From DATLFP01 sp035540955 (GTDB lineage Bacteria > Actinomycetota > Acidimicrobiia > Acidimicrobiales > CADCSY01), in assembly GCA_035540955.1 (NCBI GenBank), contig DATLFP010000174.1, forward strand, positions 1 through 54,273: a stretch of 54,273 nt of DNA, read 5' to 3'. The position numbers and the translations under genes were made by a program. Of this stretch, positions 17,087 to 26,161 are shown one piece after another (positions within the stretch are counted from its first letter, which is position 1; every line of letters starts with the position of its first letter). The notes beneath the pieces were generated by a model. That model was not told the origin of the DNA and ran no database searches. It saw only the letters and a program-made list of their open reading frames with translations.

Positions 17087-18067
17087 ATGGCCCTCGACAC
17101 GACCCGCACCTCGATCGACGTCCTCTTGACCCCGGAGGACTGGGAGCGCTCGCTCCGGGAGGAGGCGCGGGCGGGGCTGACATCGACCCCCAAGGACCTG
17201 CCGCCCACCTGGCTCTACGACGAGCGCGGCTGCGCGCTGTTCGACGAGATCACACGCCTCCCCGAGTACTACCCGACGCGGGCCGAGCGCTCGATCCTCC
17301 GCCGCCGGGCGGTGGAGGTGGCGACCGTCGCCGGGGCCGACACCCTGGTCGAGCTGGGGGCGGGCACCGCGGAGAAGACCCGCCTCCTGCTCGATGCGAT
17401 GCGCCTCACCGGCCACCTGCAGCGCTACGTCCCCTTCGACGTGGCCGAGGCGACGCTGCGGGCCACCGCCGACGCCGTCGCCGCCGAGCACCCGGACGTG
17501 GCGGTGCACGGCGTGGTCGGCGACTTCCGCCGCCACGCCGGGCAGCTGCCGGCCGGCGGTCGCCGGCTGGTCGCGTTCCTGGGCGGGACCATCGGCAACC
17601 TCCCGCCCGCGGGACGCGCCACCCTGCTCACCACACTGGCGGCGGGGATGGCACCGGGCGACACGCTCCTCCTCGGCACCGACCTCGTCAAGGACCGCGA
17701 CCGCCTGGTGGCCGCGTACGACGACGCCGCCGGCGTCACCGCCGAGTTCAACCGAAACGCCCTGCGCGTCCTGAACCGAGAGCTCGGCGCCTCCTTCGAC
17801 GTCGACCGGTTCGACCACATCGCCCGCTTCGACGACGACGCCGAGTGGATCGAGATGCGATTGCGATCGCGCGGCGAGCAGACCGTCACCGTGCCCGCCC
17901 TCGACCTGACCCTCGCCTTCGCCGACGGCGAGGACCTTCGCACCGAGATCAGCGCCAAGTTCCGACTGGACGGCGTCGAGCGGGAGCTCACGGGCGCCGG
18001 TCTGCGGCTCATCGAGCAGTGGACCGACGATGCCGGCGACTTCGCCCTGAGCCTCGCCGCGCGATGA
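17087..18067 (+). CDS. egtD: L-histidine N-alpha-methyltransferase EgtD
   Basis: This 326-residue SAM-dependent enzyme makes hercynine from histidine, the first step to ergothioneine. Typical features are LPPTWLYDERGCALFDEITRLPEYYPTRAERSILRRR, the SAM loop VELGAGTAEKTRLLLDA, FDVAEATLR and FLGGTIGNLPPAGRATLL, and an EISAKF segment near the C-terminus. Length is close to the usual 321. Its stop overlaps the egtB start (ATGA), so both are translated from one message. It begins at ATG 17087. Confidence 0.93.
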   Translation: MALDTTRTSIDVLLTPEDWERSLREEARAGLTSTPKDLPPTWLYDERGCALFDEITRLPEYYPTRAERSILRRRAVEVATVAGADTLVELGAGTAEKTRLLLDAMRLTGHLQRYVPFDVAEATLRATADAVAAEHPDVAVHGVVGDFRRHAGQLPAGGRRLVAFLGGTIGNLPPAGRATLLTTLAAGMAPGDTLLLGTDLVKDRDRLVAAYDDAAGVTAEFNRNALRVLNRELGASFDVDRFDHIARFDDDAEWIEMRLRSRGEQTVTVPALDLTLAFADGEDLRTEISAKFRLDGVERELTGAGLRLIEQWTDDAGDFALSLAAR

Positions 18068-19242
18068 GCGCGACCGCCCGCTACTGCGAGGTCCGCTCGC
18101 TCACCGAGCAGCTGGCGGCTCCGCTGTCGGCCGAGGACCAGACCGTGCAGTCGATGCCCGACGTCAGCCCCACGAAGTGGCATCGAGCCCACACGACCTG
18201 GTTCTTCGAGACGTTCGTGCTCGGACCGCACGCGCCGGGCTACACGGCGTTCGATCCGTCCTACGCGTACCTGTTCAACTCCTACTACGAAGCGGTCGGG
18301 GCCCGGCACACGCGCGCGGAGCGGGGGCTGGTCACCCGGCCGGGCATCGCCGAGATCGCCACCTACCGCGACCACGTCGACCGCGCCGTGGTGCCGCTCC
18401 TCGACACCGGGGTCGACGCCGACGTCGCCGCCCTCGTCGAGCTCGGCTGCCACCACGAGCAGCAGCACCAGGAGCTCCTGGTCATGGACATCCAGCACGT
18501 GCTGTCGTGCAGCCCCCTGCAGCCGGTCTACGGCGAGCTGCCGTGGGCGGCGGCGGGACCCGGTGTCGGCGGTTGGATCCCGCACGACGGCGGTGTGGTC
18601 GAGATCGGCCACGACGGCGCCGGGTTCGCGTTCGACAACGAGGGGCCGCGCCACGAGGTGCTGCTGCGGCCGTTCGAGGTGGCCGCCGCGCTCGTCACCA
18701 ACGCCGACTGGCTGTCGTTCATCGACGACGGCGGCTACCGGCGATCCGACCTGTGGATGTCCGAGGGGTGGGCCACGGTCCAGGCCCTCGGGTGGGAGGC
18801 CCCGCTCTACTGGGGCCGCTCCGACGACACCGGCGGGTGGTCGGTGTTCGGGCTCGACGGGCGCCGACCGGTGGACCCGTCGGCGCCGGTGGCCCACGTG
18901 AGCTGGTTCGAGGCCGACGCCTACGCCCGGTGGGCCGGGGGGCGCCTGCCGCTCGAAGCCGAGTGGGAGGCGGCCGCACCCGACGTCGGCGCGCCGGACG
19001 CCGACGGCTGGTACGGCGCCGTCTGGCAGTGGACGGCGAGCCCGTACGTCGCCTATCCCGGCTTCCGGCCCGCGGCCGGCGCGGTCGGCGAGTACAACGG
19101 CAAGTTCATGGTCAACCAGCAGGTGCTGCGGGGCTCGGCCCGGCTCACCCCCCCTGGCCATGCCCGCCGCACCTATCGCAACTTCTTCCCCGCCGTCGCC
19201 CGGTGGGCGTGCGGCGGCGTGCGGGTGGCCCGCGACGCCTGA
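18064..19242 (+). CDS. egtB: Ergothioneine sulfoxide synthase EgtB
   Basis: This 392-residue non-haem iron enzyme joins a thiol donor to hercynine with O2. The N-terminal DinB-like domain has the iron ligands in KWHRAHTTWFFE (H43) and CHHEQQHQELL (H131, H135); the C-terminal FGE/sulfatase-like domain starts near residue 160 and ends TYRNFFPAVARWACGGVRVA. It is shorter than the usual 420-440 residues because the middle of the FGE domain is trimmed (EAAAPDVGAPDADGWYGAVWQWTASPY). No egtA, egtC or egtE is present in the window, so the thiol donor (cysteine or gamma-glutamylcysteine) is open. Confidence 0.9.
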   Translation: MSATARYCEVRSLTEQLAAPLSAEDQTVQSMPDVSPTKWHRAHTTWFFETFVLGPHAPGYTAFDPSYAYLFNSYYEAVGARHTRAERGLVTRPGIAEIATYRDHVDRAVVPLLDTGVDADVAALVELGCHHEQQHQELLVMDIQHVLSCSPLQPVYGELPWAAAGPGVGGWIPHDGGVVEIGHDGAGFAFDNEGPRHEVLLRPFEVAAALVTNADWLSFIDDGGYRRSDLWMSEGWATVQALGWEAPLYWGRSDDTGGWSVFGLDGRRPVDPSAPVAHVSWFEADAYARWAGGRLPLEAEWEAAAPDVGAPDADGWYGAVWQWTASPYVAYPGFRPAAGAVGEYNGKFMVNQQVLRGSARLTPPGHARRTYRNFFPAVARWACGGVRVARDA

Positions 19243-19324
19243 CCTCCGGCCACCGGTGGGATGAGACCGGCCGCCTCGGGCGTTGTGTCGATGCACACGC
19301 ACCGACGACGAAGGTGAGCATCCG

Positions 19325-20287
19325 ATGCCCGCAGTCACGGCCGACACGTTGAGCCTGCCGAAGATCGCCCCGACGGCACCGGGGTCCGCCGAACGGCGGC
19401 CACGGTCGATCACCACCGGTCCCCGCGGCTACGAGGGCGAGGGCTTCCCGGTGCGCCGCACCTTCGCCGGAGTCAGCGCCGCCGACGTCGACCCGTTCAT
19501 CATGATGGACCAGATGGGCGCCGTGGAGTACGGGCCCTACGAGCCCCGCGGCACCGACTGGCACCCGCATCGCGGCTTCGAGACGGTGACCTACATCATC
19601 GACGGCGCCTTCCAGCACCAGGACAGCCACGGCGGCGGTGGCCTGATCACCGACGGCGCCACGCAGTGGATGACCGCCGGCGGCGGCATCCTCCACATCG
19701 AGACGCCGCCCGAGAAGCTGGTCGTGTCGGGCGGGCTGTTCCACGGCCTCCAGCTGTGGGTGAACCTGCCGGCCAAGGACAAGATGGTCGCTCCCCGCTA
19801 CCAGAACCTCGAGGCCGACCAGGTCGTGCTCCTCACCTCCGAGGACGGTGGCGCCCTGATCCGCCTCATCGCCGGCGACCTCGCCGGGCACACCGGGCCG
19901 GGCTCGACCTACACGCCGATCACCGTCGCCCACGCCACCGTCTCCCCCGGCGCCCGTCTCACGCTCCCCTGGCCGACCGAGTTCAACGCCCTCGGCTACG
20001 TGCTCTCCGGCCGCGGCACGGTCGGCGCCGCCGAGCCGGCTCCGATCGAGGGCGGCAACCTCGTGGTGTTCGAACGGGCCGGTGACGCCATCACGTTCAC
20101 CGCCGCCGGCGGTGAGCTGCCGCTCGAGCTGTACCTGCTCGGGGGACGGCCCATCGGCGAGCCGGTCGCCCAGTACGGCCCGTTCGTGATGAACACCCGG
20201 GCCGAGCTGCAGCAGGCACTCGACGACTTCCGGGCCGGGCGGTTCGGCCAGGTCCCCGCCAACGGCCTCCGCCCCTTCCGCGGCTGA
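19325..20287 (+). CDS. Pirin family protein
   Basis: This 320-residue bicupin protein keeps the metal-binding residues of pirins: WHPHRGFETVTYIIDGAFQHQDSHGG supplies three histidines and GGGILHIETP the glutamate. Some bacterial pirins act as quercetinases or redox regulators; no specific role can be assigned. The ATG at 19325 follows GAAGGTGAG. It lies 82 bp after egtB on the same strand and could be read from the same transcript. Confidence 0.88.
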   Translation: MPAVTADTLSLPKIAPTAPGSAERRPRSITTGPRGYEGEGFPVRRTFAGVSAADVDPFIMMDQMGAVEYGPYEPRGTDWHPHRGFETVTYIIDGAFQHQDSHGGGGLITDGATQWMTAGGGILHIETPPEKLVVSGGLFHGLQLWVNLPAKDKMVAPRYQNLEADQVVLLTSEDGGALIRLIAGDLAGHTGPGSTYTPITVAHATVSPGARLTLPWPTEFNALGYVLSGRGTVGAAEPAPIEGGNLVVFERAGDAITFTAAGGELPLELYLLGGRPIGEPVAQYGPFVMNTRAELQQALDDFRAGRFGQVPANGLRPFRG

Positions 20288-20349
20288 GGGCGACTTCCTA
20301 CACTCCGCAGCCGAGCACTTCCCCCGTCAACCTCCGCAGAGCGATCGTC

Positions 20350-20993
20350 GTGATCCGAGCCGGATCGTGGCAGATCACGTCGATTGCTCTGCAACAGATG
20401 GAGCGGGAGCGACATGCGACGACTGTTCACGTCGGCCGAGAGCGGGCGGCCGTGCTCGCGTCCAACCGCGTCGCTCGCGGCGGGCTGGCCGGGGTGCTGC
20501 TCGGGCTCGATGGTGTCGGGCTCGACGGCCGACCCACACGTCGCAGTCGCGTGCCGACCGAACACGTCGTCGAAGTCGGCGGCGTCCGGTGCGCCGACGC
20601 CCTGATCACGCTCCTCGACCTCGCCGCGACCCTCGATGACGACCGCTAGGAGCAGGCGCTGGAGACGGCCTTGCGGAAGCGGCTGGTGTCGGTGGCCGAC
20701 CTCCGATCGGTCGGCGCCCGCAGCCCCGGCGTTCGCCGTGTGCGCCGCGTGCTCGACCGGCGCCCGCCGGGGGCGCCGCCCACGGAGAGCCTGCTCGAGA
20801 CCCTGATGGTGCAGCTTGCGCGCCCGGTGGCCGGCATGACGCTAACCGCCAGACGGCGGTGATCGCCGCAACGGGGTGGCTCGTCGGACGGTTCACCTGG
20901 CGTGAGGTCGTGCGGTCACCGCGGGCGACCGCCCGTCGGCTTGCCGCGTTGGTCGAGCAGGCCCGGCGGAGAACCGAGGCCCTTGCTACATGA
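20350..20993 (+). pseudogene. Degraded DUF559/AbiEi-type protein
   Basis: The frame from 20350 translates to a recognisable middle of an actinobacterial DUF559 endonuclease-like protein: HVVEVGGVRCADALITLLDLAATLDDDR, then an in-frame TAG (20647-20649), then EQALETALRKRLVSVADLRS and VRRVLDRRPPGAPPTESLLET. The central nuclease core (Vsr-like fold) is missing. A C-terminal piece, GWLVGRFTWREVVRSPRATARRL, resumes in another frame and stops at 20991-20993. So the gene carries a stop, a deletion and a frameshift. Its last bases overlap the end of the convergent FKBP gene. Confidence 0.72.
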
Positions 20994-21369
20994 CGCCGAG
21001 GAGGTCGACCACGAAGACGAGCGTCTCGCCGCCCTTGATGACGCCACCGGCGCCGCGGTCGCCGTAGCCGAGGTGGGGCGGGATGGTCAGCCGCCGGCGA
21101 CCGCCGATGCGCATCCCCTGCACGCCGTCGTCCCAGCCCTTGATCACCTGGCCCCGGCCGAGGCTGAACACGAACGAGTCGTCTCGGTCCCACGATGCGT
21201 CGAACTGCTCGCCGGTGCTCCACGCGACCCCCACGTAGTGCACGACCACGTCGTTGCCGGCAGTGGCCTCGCTCCCGTCCCCGACAACGAGGTCCTCGAC
21301 CCCGAGCTCGGCGGGCGGATCACCGGCCGGGATCTCGACGGTGGGCTTCCGGTCCAGGTCCTCGGCCAT
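20986..21369 (-). CDS. FKBP-type peptidyl-prolyl isomerase
   Basis: This 127-residue single-domain FKBP catalyses proline cis-trans isomerisation. Diagnostic segments are DVVVHYVGVAWSTGEQFDASW, FSLGRGQVIKGWDDGVQGMRIGGRRRLTIPPHLGYGDRG and LVFVVDLLGV. There is no signal sequence, so it is cytoplasmic. It diverges from a Nudix gene 29 bp away. Confidence 0.93.
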   Translation of the reverse strand: MAEDLDRKPTVEIPAGDPPAELGVEDLVVGDGSEATAGNDVVVHYVGVAWSTGEQFDASWDRDDSFVFSLGRGQVIKGWDDGVQGMRIGGRRRLTIPPHLGYGDRGAGGVIKGGETLVFVVDLLGVM

Positions 21370-21398
21370 CTCCCCGACCGTAGACGTAGGTTGAGGGC

Positions 21399-22118
21399 GT
21401 GCAGTACGGCGACGATCTGCGGGCCGAGATGGAGGCGAACCTCGCCGCCCACGAGCGGCTCGCCATCCCCCTGGAGGGTCGCCGCCACGCCGCCGTCGCC
21501 CTGGTCGTGGTCGACAGCGACGCCGAGGTCCACGGCGCCGACCACCACGCCTTCACCCCCGACCGGCTGTCCCACATCCCGGGCGGCGAGTCCTACGACC
21601 TGACCGGCAGCATCGCCGGCACCGCCGGCGGCCCGGCCGTGCTCCTCACCCGCCGGGCCGCACGGCTCCGCCAGCACGCCGGACAGTGGGCCATCCCCGG
21701 AGGCCGCGTCGACGACGGCGAAGCGCCACTCGACACCGCCCGCCGGGAGCTGCACGAGGAGCTCGACCTCGTGCTCGATGACGACGCCCTCCTCGGGTGC
21801 CTCGACGACTACCCGACCCGCTCCGGCTACGTGATCACCCCGTTCGTGTTCTGGGGTGGGCCCGACCCCGCCATGGCGCCGAACCCCGACGAGGTGCTGT
21901 CGGTGCACCGCATCGCCTTCCGGGAGCTGTGCCGGGAGGACTCCCCCCGGTTCGTGGCGATCCCCGAGTCGCCCCGGCCGGTGGTGCAGCTCCCCATCGG
22001 CGGCGACCTCATCCACGCCCCGACCGCGGCCGTGCTCCTCCAGCTGCGCCGGGTCGCCATCGAGGGCGTCGCCGAGCGGGTCGCCGAGTACGAGCAACCC
22101 GTCTTCGCCTGGCGCTGA
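21399..22118 (+). CDS. Nudix hydrolase (CoA pyrophosphatase-like)
   Basis: This 239-residue Nudix enzyme begins at GTG 21399. The Nudix box reads GGRVDDGEAPLDTARRELHEELDL, where the last conserved Gly is Asp. The preceding LLTRRAARLRQHAGQWAIPGG resembles NudL-type CoA diphosphatases. A TAGGTT -10-like box (21387-21392) ends 6 bases before the start, suggesting a leaderless message. The exact substrate is uncertain. Confidence 0.82.
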   Translation: MQYGDDLRAEMEANLAAHERLAIPLEGRRHAAVALVVVDSDAEVHGADHHAFTPDRLSHIPGGESYDLTGSIAGTAGGPAVLLTRRAARLRQHAGQWAIPGGRVDDGEAPLDTARRELHEELDLVLDDDALLGCLDDYPTRSGYVITPFVFWGGPDPAMAPNPDEVLSVHRIAFRELCREDSPRFVAIPESPRPVVQLPIGGDLIHAPTAAVLLQLRRVAIEGVAERVAEYEQPVFAWR

Positions 22119-22128
22119 CGTTCGAGGA

Positions 22129-22380
22129 TCAGAGGAGCGGCTCGACCTCGTCGTGCTCGAGGATGCCGAGGATCGCCTCGGCCAGCCGGCGGGCCGACGG
22201 CCCGTCGAGCTCCACCGCCACCCGCTGGCCGTCGCCCCAGACGTCGATGCAGAGGGCGTGGTCGAGCGGGGCGTCCTGCGGGTGGTCGAAGTACACGACG
22301 GCCCGGTCGAGCCCGAACCAGTCCTCGCCGCGGTAGCCGCTGCCCGTCACGTCGGTCGTCGTGGTCACGTAGGTGCACAT
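22129..22380 (-). CDS. DUF6295-like small protein
   Basis: This 83-residue protein begins MCTYVTTTTDVTGSG at ATG 22380 and contains AVVYFDHPQDAPLDHALCIDVWGDG, a pattern I associate with the actinobacterial DUF6295 family. The function of that family is unknown. It starts 4 bp after the stop of the dienelactone hydrolase gene and is probably in the same operon. The gene call is firmer than the family name. Confidence 0.7.
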   Translation of the reverse strand: MCTYVTTTTDVTGSGYRGEDWFGLDRAVVYFDHPQDAPLDHALCIDVWGDGQRVAVELDGPSARRLAEAILGILEHDEVEPLL

Positions 22381-22384
22381 GGCG

Positions 22385-23089
22385 TCATGCCCCCTTGAGG
22401 TGGGTGCCGAAGAACTCCCAGATCCGCTTCCACCCGTCCTTGGCGGCATCGAGCCGGTAGCTCGGTCGGTCGACCGAGAAGAAGGCGTGCCCGGCGCCCT
22501 CGTAGGTGTGGAAGTCGAACTGCTTCCCGTTCGCTTCCAGAGCGGCTGTCATCTCGAGCACGTCGTCGGGCGACGGGCTCTGGTCCTCCACGCCGAAGAG
22601 GCCCAGCAGCGGGCACCGGAGGTCGGGGGCGAGGCTCACATCGGCCCGACCGCCGTAGCAGTCGACGGCGGCGTCGACGTCGAGCGTGCACGCGACCATG
22701 AACGCCTGCCGGCCTCCCGAGCAGTAGCCGATCACGCCGACCTTGCCGTTCGACTCGGGCCGGCCCCGCAACCGGTCGACCGCCGCGCGCACGTCGCCCC
22801 GGCACTGGTCGTCGGGCACCCCGCCGGCGTCGCGCGCGGCCGCGGCCTGGTCGGCGGGCTTGGCGCCCGGCGCGTAGCGGTGATGGAGGTTGGGCATGAG
22901 CGTCGCGTAGCCGTACACCGCGAAGGTCCGGGCGATCTCCTTGGTGGCCCGGTCGTAGCCGGGCATGTGGTGGATCACGACCACTCCCGGTTGGCCGCCA
23001 CCGTCGACCGGCCGGGCGAAGTAGGCCTCGATCTCGTCGCCCCCGTGACCGGTGAGGGTGACCGTCTCGGCGATCATGGCGTCGCTCAT
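22385..23089 (-). CDS. Dienelactone hydrolase family protein
   Basis: This 234-residue alpha/beta hydrolase uses a cysteine nucleophile in GVIGYCSGGRQA, the DLH signature, with the His in GAGHAFFS and an Asp between them. GVVVIHHMPGYD forms the early strand and oxyanion area. It would hydrolyse a lactone or ester in the cytoplasm. The start MSDAMIAETVTL at 23089 is 27 bp from the divergent nudC start. Confidence 0.87.
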   Translation of the reverse strand: MSDAMIAETVTLTGHGGDEIEAYFARPVDGGGQPGVVVIHHMPGYDRATKEIARTFAVYGYATLMPNLHHRYAPGAKPADQAAAARDAGGVPDDQCRGDVRAAVDRLRGRPESNGKVGVIGYCSGGRQAFMVACTLDVDAAVDCYGGRADVSLAPDLRCPLLGLFGVEDQSPSPDDVLEMTAALEANGKQFDFHTYEGAGHAFFSVDRPSYRLDAAKDGWKRIWEFFGTHLKGA

Positions 23090-23116
23090 GCTCTCGACCT
23101 CCTGGGGCGACAGTAT

Positions 23117-23929
23117 GTGCCCGTGCCCGACTTCCGCCCCGGCCTCGACGGCTCCGCTCACGGCTCCCCCGACGACCACCTGATCGTCGTCCGCGCCGAC
23201 AGCCACGTGGCGCTCCCGTTCCTGCGGCTCGCCGACGCCGAGGACATCGGCGGCCGCCGTCACTTCCTGGGTGAGCTCGACGGCGCCGGGGTGTGGGCGG
23301 TGGAGCACGACGAGGAGCCGGAGACGGCAGCCTTCACGCCGCTGATCATGGCCCACGGTCGTCTCGGCGACGAGCTGTGGGCCGTCGCCGGCCGCGCCGT
23401 GCAGATCACGACCTGGTGGCGGACGCACCAGTACTGCGGCGCCTGCGGCAAGCCCAACCAGCTTCGTGACGTCGAGCGGGCGCTCGGCTGCGACGACTGC
23501 CGCACCCTCGCCTATCCGCGGCTGGCACCGGCGGTCATCGTGCTCATCCACCGCGACGACGAGGTGCTGCTCGCCCGGGGACGCAGCTTCGGCGCGCCGA
23601 TGTACAGCACCTTGGCCGGGTTCGTCGAGCCGGGTGAGTCGCTCGAGCAGTGCATCACCCGCGAGGTGAAGGAGGAGGTGGGCGTGGACGTCGACGACAT
23701 CACCTATCGCACCAGCCAGTCGTGGCCGTTCCCCCACTCGCTGATGGTCGGCTTCACCGCCCGCTGGCGGTCAGGCGACATCGCCATCGACGAGGACGAG
23801 ATCGTCGACGCTCAGTGGTTCCCGCTCGACGACCTGCCCAACATCCCGCCGCCGTTCGCCATCAGCCGCTGGCTGATCGACGAGCACGTCGCCGGCCGGC
23901 GGGCGGCGCGCGAGAGATCGGCGAGCTAG
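23117..23929 (+). CDS. nudC: NAD+ diphosphatase NudC
   Basis: This 270-residue enzyme cleaves NAD(H) to NMN(H) and AMP, and relatives remove NAD caps from RNA. It has a four-cysteine zinc ribbon (YCGACG and GCDDCRT), a Nudix box GFVEPGESLEQCITREVKEEVGV and the NudC signature SQSWPFPHSLM. The start is GTG at 23117 or 23123. Its stop overlaps that of the convergent lipoprotein hydrolase by 3 bases. Confidence 0.92.
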   Translation: MPVPDFRPGLDGSAHGSPDDHLIVVRADSHVALPFLRLADAEDIGGRRHFLGELDGAGVWAVEHDEEPETAAFTPLIMAHGRLGDELWAVAGRAVQITTWWRTHQYCGACGKPNQLRDVERALGCDDCRTLAYPRLAPAVIVLIHRDDEVLLARGRSFGAPMYSTLAGFVEPGESLEQCITREVKEEVGVDVDDITYRTSQSWPFPHSLMVGFTARWRSGDIAIDEDEIVDAQWFPLDDLPNIPPPFAISRWLIDEHVAGRRAARERSAS

Positions 23930-24843
23930 AGACCGAGGTGCTCGAAGTAGAACGCGACGGTGCGGGCCACGATGTCGGCGCGCTCCTCGCGGAAGGGCAC
24001 GTGCACGTCGCTCTCGTAGGTGACGAGCTCGACCGGGATCCCGGCCTCCCGGAGCGCGTCGTGGGAGTCCACCGACCACTGGAACGGGACGATGGGGTCG
24101 CCGGTGCTGGCGATGAGGATGCCCGGGGCGTCGCCCGGGCCGGCGAACAGGCCGCCGGGAAGGCCCCCCGACAGCGACTGCCACGCCTGCACCTCGGAGG
24201 AGACGCCGGGGGTGCCGCTGTCGCCCGGCGAGTCCGACCAGGTGCCGGCCCCGTAGGCGATGATGGCGCCCGCGGACTCGCCGCCGATGGCGATGCGGTC
24301 GGGGTCGATGCCGTGCTCGGCGGCGTTGGCCCGCAGCCACCGCACCGCCGCCTGGCCGTCGTGGATGCCGCCGATGACCGCTTCGGTGCAGGTGCTGTCG
24401 CCGGTGCTGCTGCCCACGCAGCCGCCCGGGGCCAGGAGCCGGTAGTTGATCGAGGCCGCCACGTAGCCGAGGGTGGCGAAGTGCCGGGCCATGACCGGTG
24501 AAACGCCCTGGGCCTTGTCGCCGAACCCGAACCCGCCACCGTGCACGAAGATGGCGAGCGGGCGCGACCGCTCGGTGTCACCGACCGGCAGGTAGAGGTC
24601 GAGTCGCAGGCGCTCGGGCTGGCCGTCCACGCCCGGCGCGCTGCCGTACTCGAGGTCTTCGATCACCTCGACGTCGTCGAAGACCGGCTCCCGGTACCGA
24701 GCGAGGGTGACCGTCGTCGTCGTGGTGACGACCGTGCTCGTCGTCGTGCTCGTCGTGATCGCCGGTGTTGCCGAACCCGTGTCGGCACTGCACGCGCCGA
24801 GGGCCAGCACGATCACGACCGCCGCCGCCGAGGCTCTTGTCAT
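23926..24843 (-). CDS. Lipoprotein alpha/beta hydrolase (esterase/lipase)
   Basis: This 305-residue protein begins MTRASAAAVVIVLALGAC, a lipoprotein signal with lipobox LGAC, followed by a Thr/Ser linker. The catalytic domain resembles BD-FAE/hormone-sensitive-lipase esterases: oxyanion motif HGGGFGFGD, nucleophile elbow GGESAGA and a late His in SDVHVPF. It should act outside the membrane on an ester. An upstream in-frame start at 24891 adds a repeat-derived extension and is not preferred. Confidence 0.85.
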   Translation of the reverse strand: MTRASAAAVVIVLALGACSADTGSATPAITTSTTTSTVVTTTTTVTLARYREPVFDDVEVIEDLEYGSAPGVDGQPERLRLDLYLPVGDTERSRPLAIFVHGGGFGFGDKAQGVSPVMARHFATLGYVAASINYRLLAPGGCVGSSTGDSTCTEAVIGGIHDGQAAVRWLRANAAEHGIDPDRIAIGGESAGAIIAYGAGTWSDSPGDSGTPGVSSEVQAWQSLSGGLPGGLFAGPGDAPGILIASTGDPIVPFQWSVDSHDALREAGIPVELVTYESDVHVPFREERADIVARTVAFYFEHLGL

Positions 24844-24867
24844 GATCGCGGCCGGCCGCGCCGCTTC

Positions 24868-24903
24868 GATCATGGCGACAGCGTCGATCATGGCAACAGC
24901 GTC
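24868..24903. repeat. Tandem 18-bp duplication
   Basis: Two adjacent 18-bp copies (24868-24885 and 24886-24903) match at 17 of 18 positions. They lie between the lipoprotein start and the MFS stop (24914), and account for an in-frame N-terminal extension of the lipoprotein. Confidence 0.6.
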
Positions 24904-24913
24904 GCGCGCCGCC

Positions 24914-26161
24914 TCACGATGGCGGGCGCGGGAAGGTGTCGAGGTCGCGCAGGGCCGGGAACCGCACCCACCACACGCCGGCCACCGCCACCGTGGCGAC
25001 GCCGCCGATCACGACGGCCGGCCCGGCACCGAACCATTGGCCGGTGAGGCCCGACTCGAAGGCACCCAGCTCGTTGGTGGCCCCGATGAACACCATCTCC
25101 ACCGCCGAGACCCGGCCCCGCTTCTCCACCGGCGTGGCGAGCGGCACGATGGTGGATCGGACGTACACGCTGATCGCGTCGGCGGCCGACACGACGAGCA
25201 GCGCGGCGAACGCCACCGCGTAGACGGTCGTGGTGCCGAGGACGATGGTGCCGGCGCCGAAGACCGCCACGGCAACGAGGAGCGAGCGCCCGACGTGGCG
25301 GGTGAGCGGCCGGCGAGTGAGCACGAGCGTCATCGCCCCGCCGCCGATCCCGATGGCGGCCCGGAGCCAGCCGAAGCCGACGGCGCCGACACCGAGGCGC
25401 TCGTCGGCGATCGCCGGGAGGAGCGCCATGGCCCCGCCGAACAGCACCGCGAACAGGTCGAGCGACAGCGCACCGAGGAGGAGCGGGCTCCGGCGGACGA
25501 AGCGGAGGCCGTCGAGCGTGTCGTGGAGGCGGCTGGCCGGAGCGGCGGCAGCGGCCGGAGGTGGCAGGGCCCGCACCTGCATCGTCGCCAGCAGCGCCGC
25601 GCCGGTGAGGCTGAGCAACGTGGCCGCCACGTACGGCACCGTGGGGTCGACGGCATAGAGGGTGCCGCCGAGGACCGGGCCCACGATGAACGCCGCCTGG
25701 GTGGCCACCGACCGCCGGGGCACCAACCACGGGAGGCGGGCCGGTCCCGCAACGTCGGCGATGAGCGCCCGCGTGGCGGGCGAGGAGAACGCCCGCGCCA
25801 CCCCGAACGCCACACCGATGGCGAAGATGGGACCCACGGCGGTGGGCTTCGTCCCCACGTACAGCCCCATCGCCGCGCACGTCGCCGCCTGGCCGGTGAG
25901 GGCGACGGCCGCGACCTGCTTGCGACTCCGGCGGTCGGCGACGGTGCCGGTGAACAGGATCAGCAGGAGGGCGGGAGCGAACTCGGCGAGGCCGATGAAG
26001 CCGAGATCGATCTCCCGGCGGCTGATGTCGTAGACCTGCTTCCCGACCGCGGTGGTCAGGGTGAAGATGCCGGCGAGCGAGGCGAAGGAGGCGACGACGA
26101 ACGACGCCGTCGAGCGGTCCCAGCCGGTGTCAGCCTCGCCGGCAGTGGTTCCGCTGCTCAC
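24914..26161 (-). CDS. MFS transporter (EntS/MFS_3-like)
   Basis: This 415-residue protein has about 12 membrane segments, the TM2-TM3 loop motif VADRRSRKQVAAVAL and an EntS-like C-terminal half (KRGRVSAVEMVFIGATNELGAFESGLTG). It is a likely proton-driven exporter with unknown substrate. Its first 32 bases overlap the end of the FAH-family gene upstream, which indicates co-translation from one operon. Confidence 0.85.
   Translation of the reverse strand: MSSGTTAGEADTGWDRSTASFVVASFASLAGIFTLTTAVGKQVYDISRREIDLGFIGLAEFAPALLLILFTGTVADRRSRKQVAAVALTGQAATCAAMGLYVGTKPTAVGPIFAIGVAFGVARAFSSPATRALIADVAGPARLPWLVPRRSVATQAAFIVGPVLGGTLYAVDPTVPYVAATLLSLTGAALLATMQVRALPPPAAAAAPASRLHDTLDGLRFVRRSPLLLGALSLDLFAVLFGGAMALLPAIADERLGVGAVGFGWLRAAIGIGGGAMTLVLTRRPLTRHVGRSLLVAVAVFGAGTIVLGTTTVYAVAFAALLVVSAADAISVYVRSTIVPLATPVEKRGRVSAVEMVFIGATNELGAFESGLTGQWFGAGPAVVIGGVATVAVAGVWWVRFPALRDLDTFPRPPS

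Noticed and set aside
20671..20862. Short plus-strand frame as an independent gene
   Set aside because: It is in frame with, and continues, the DUF559 fragment ending at the TAG at 20647-20649, so it is part of the pseudogene.
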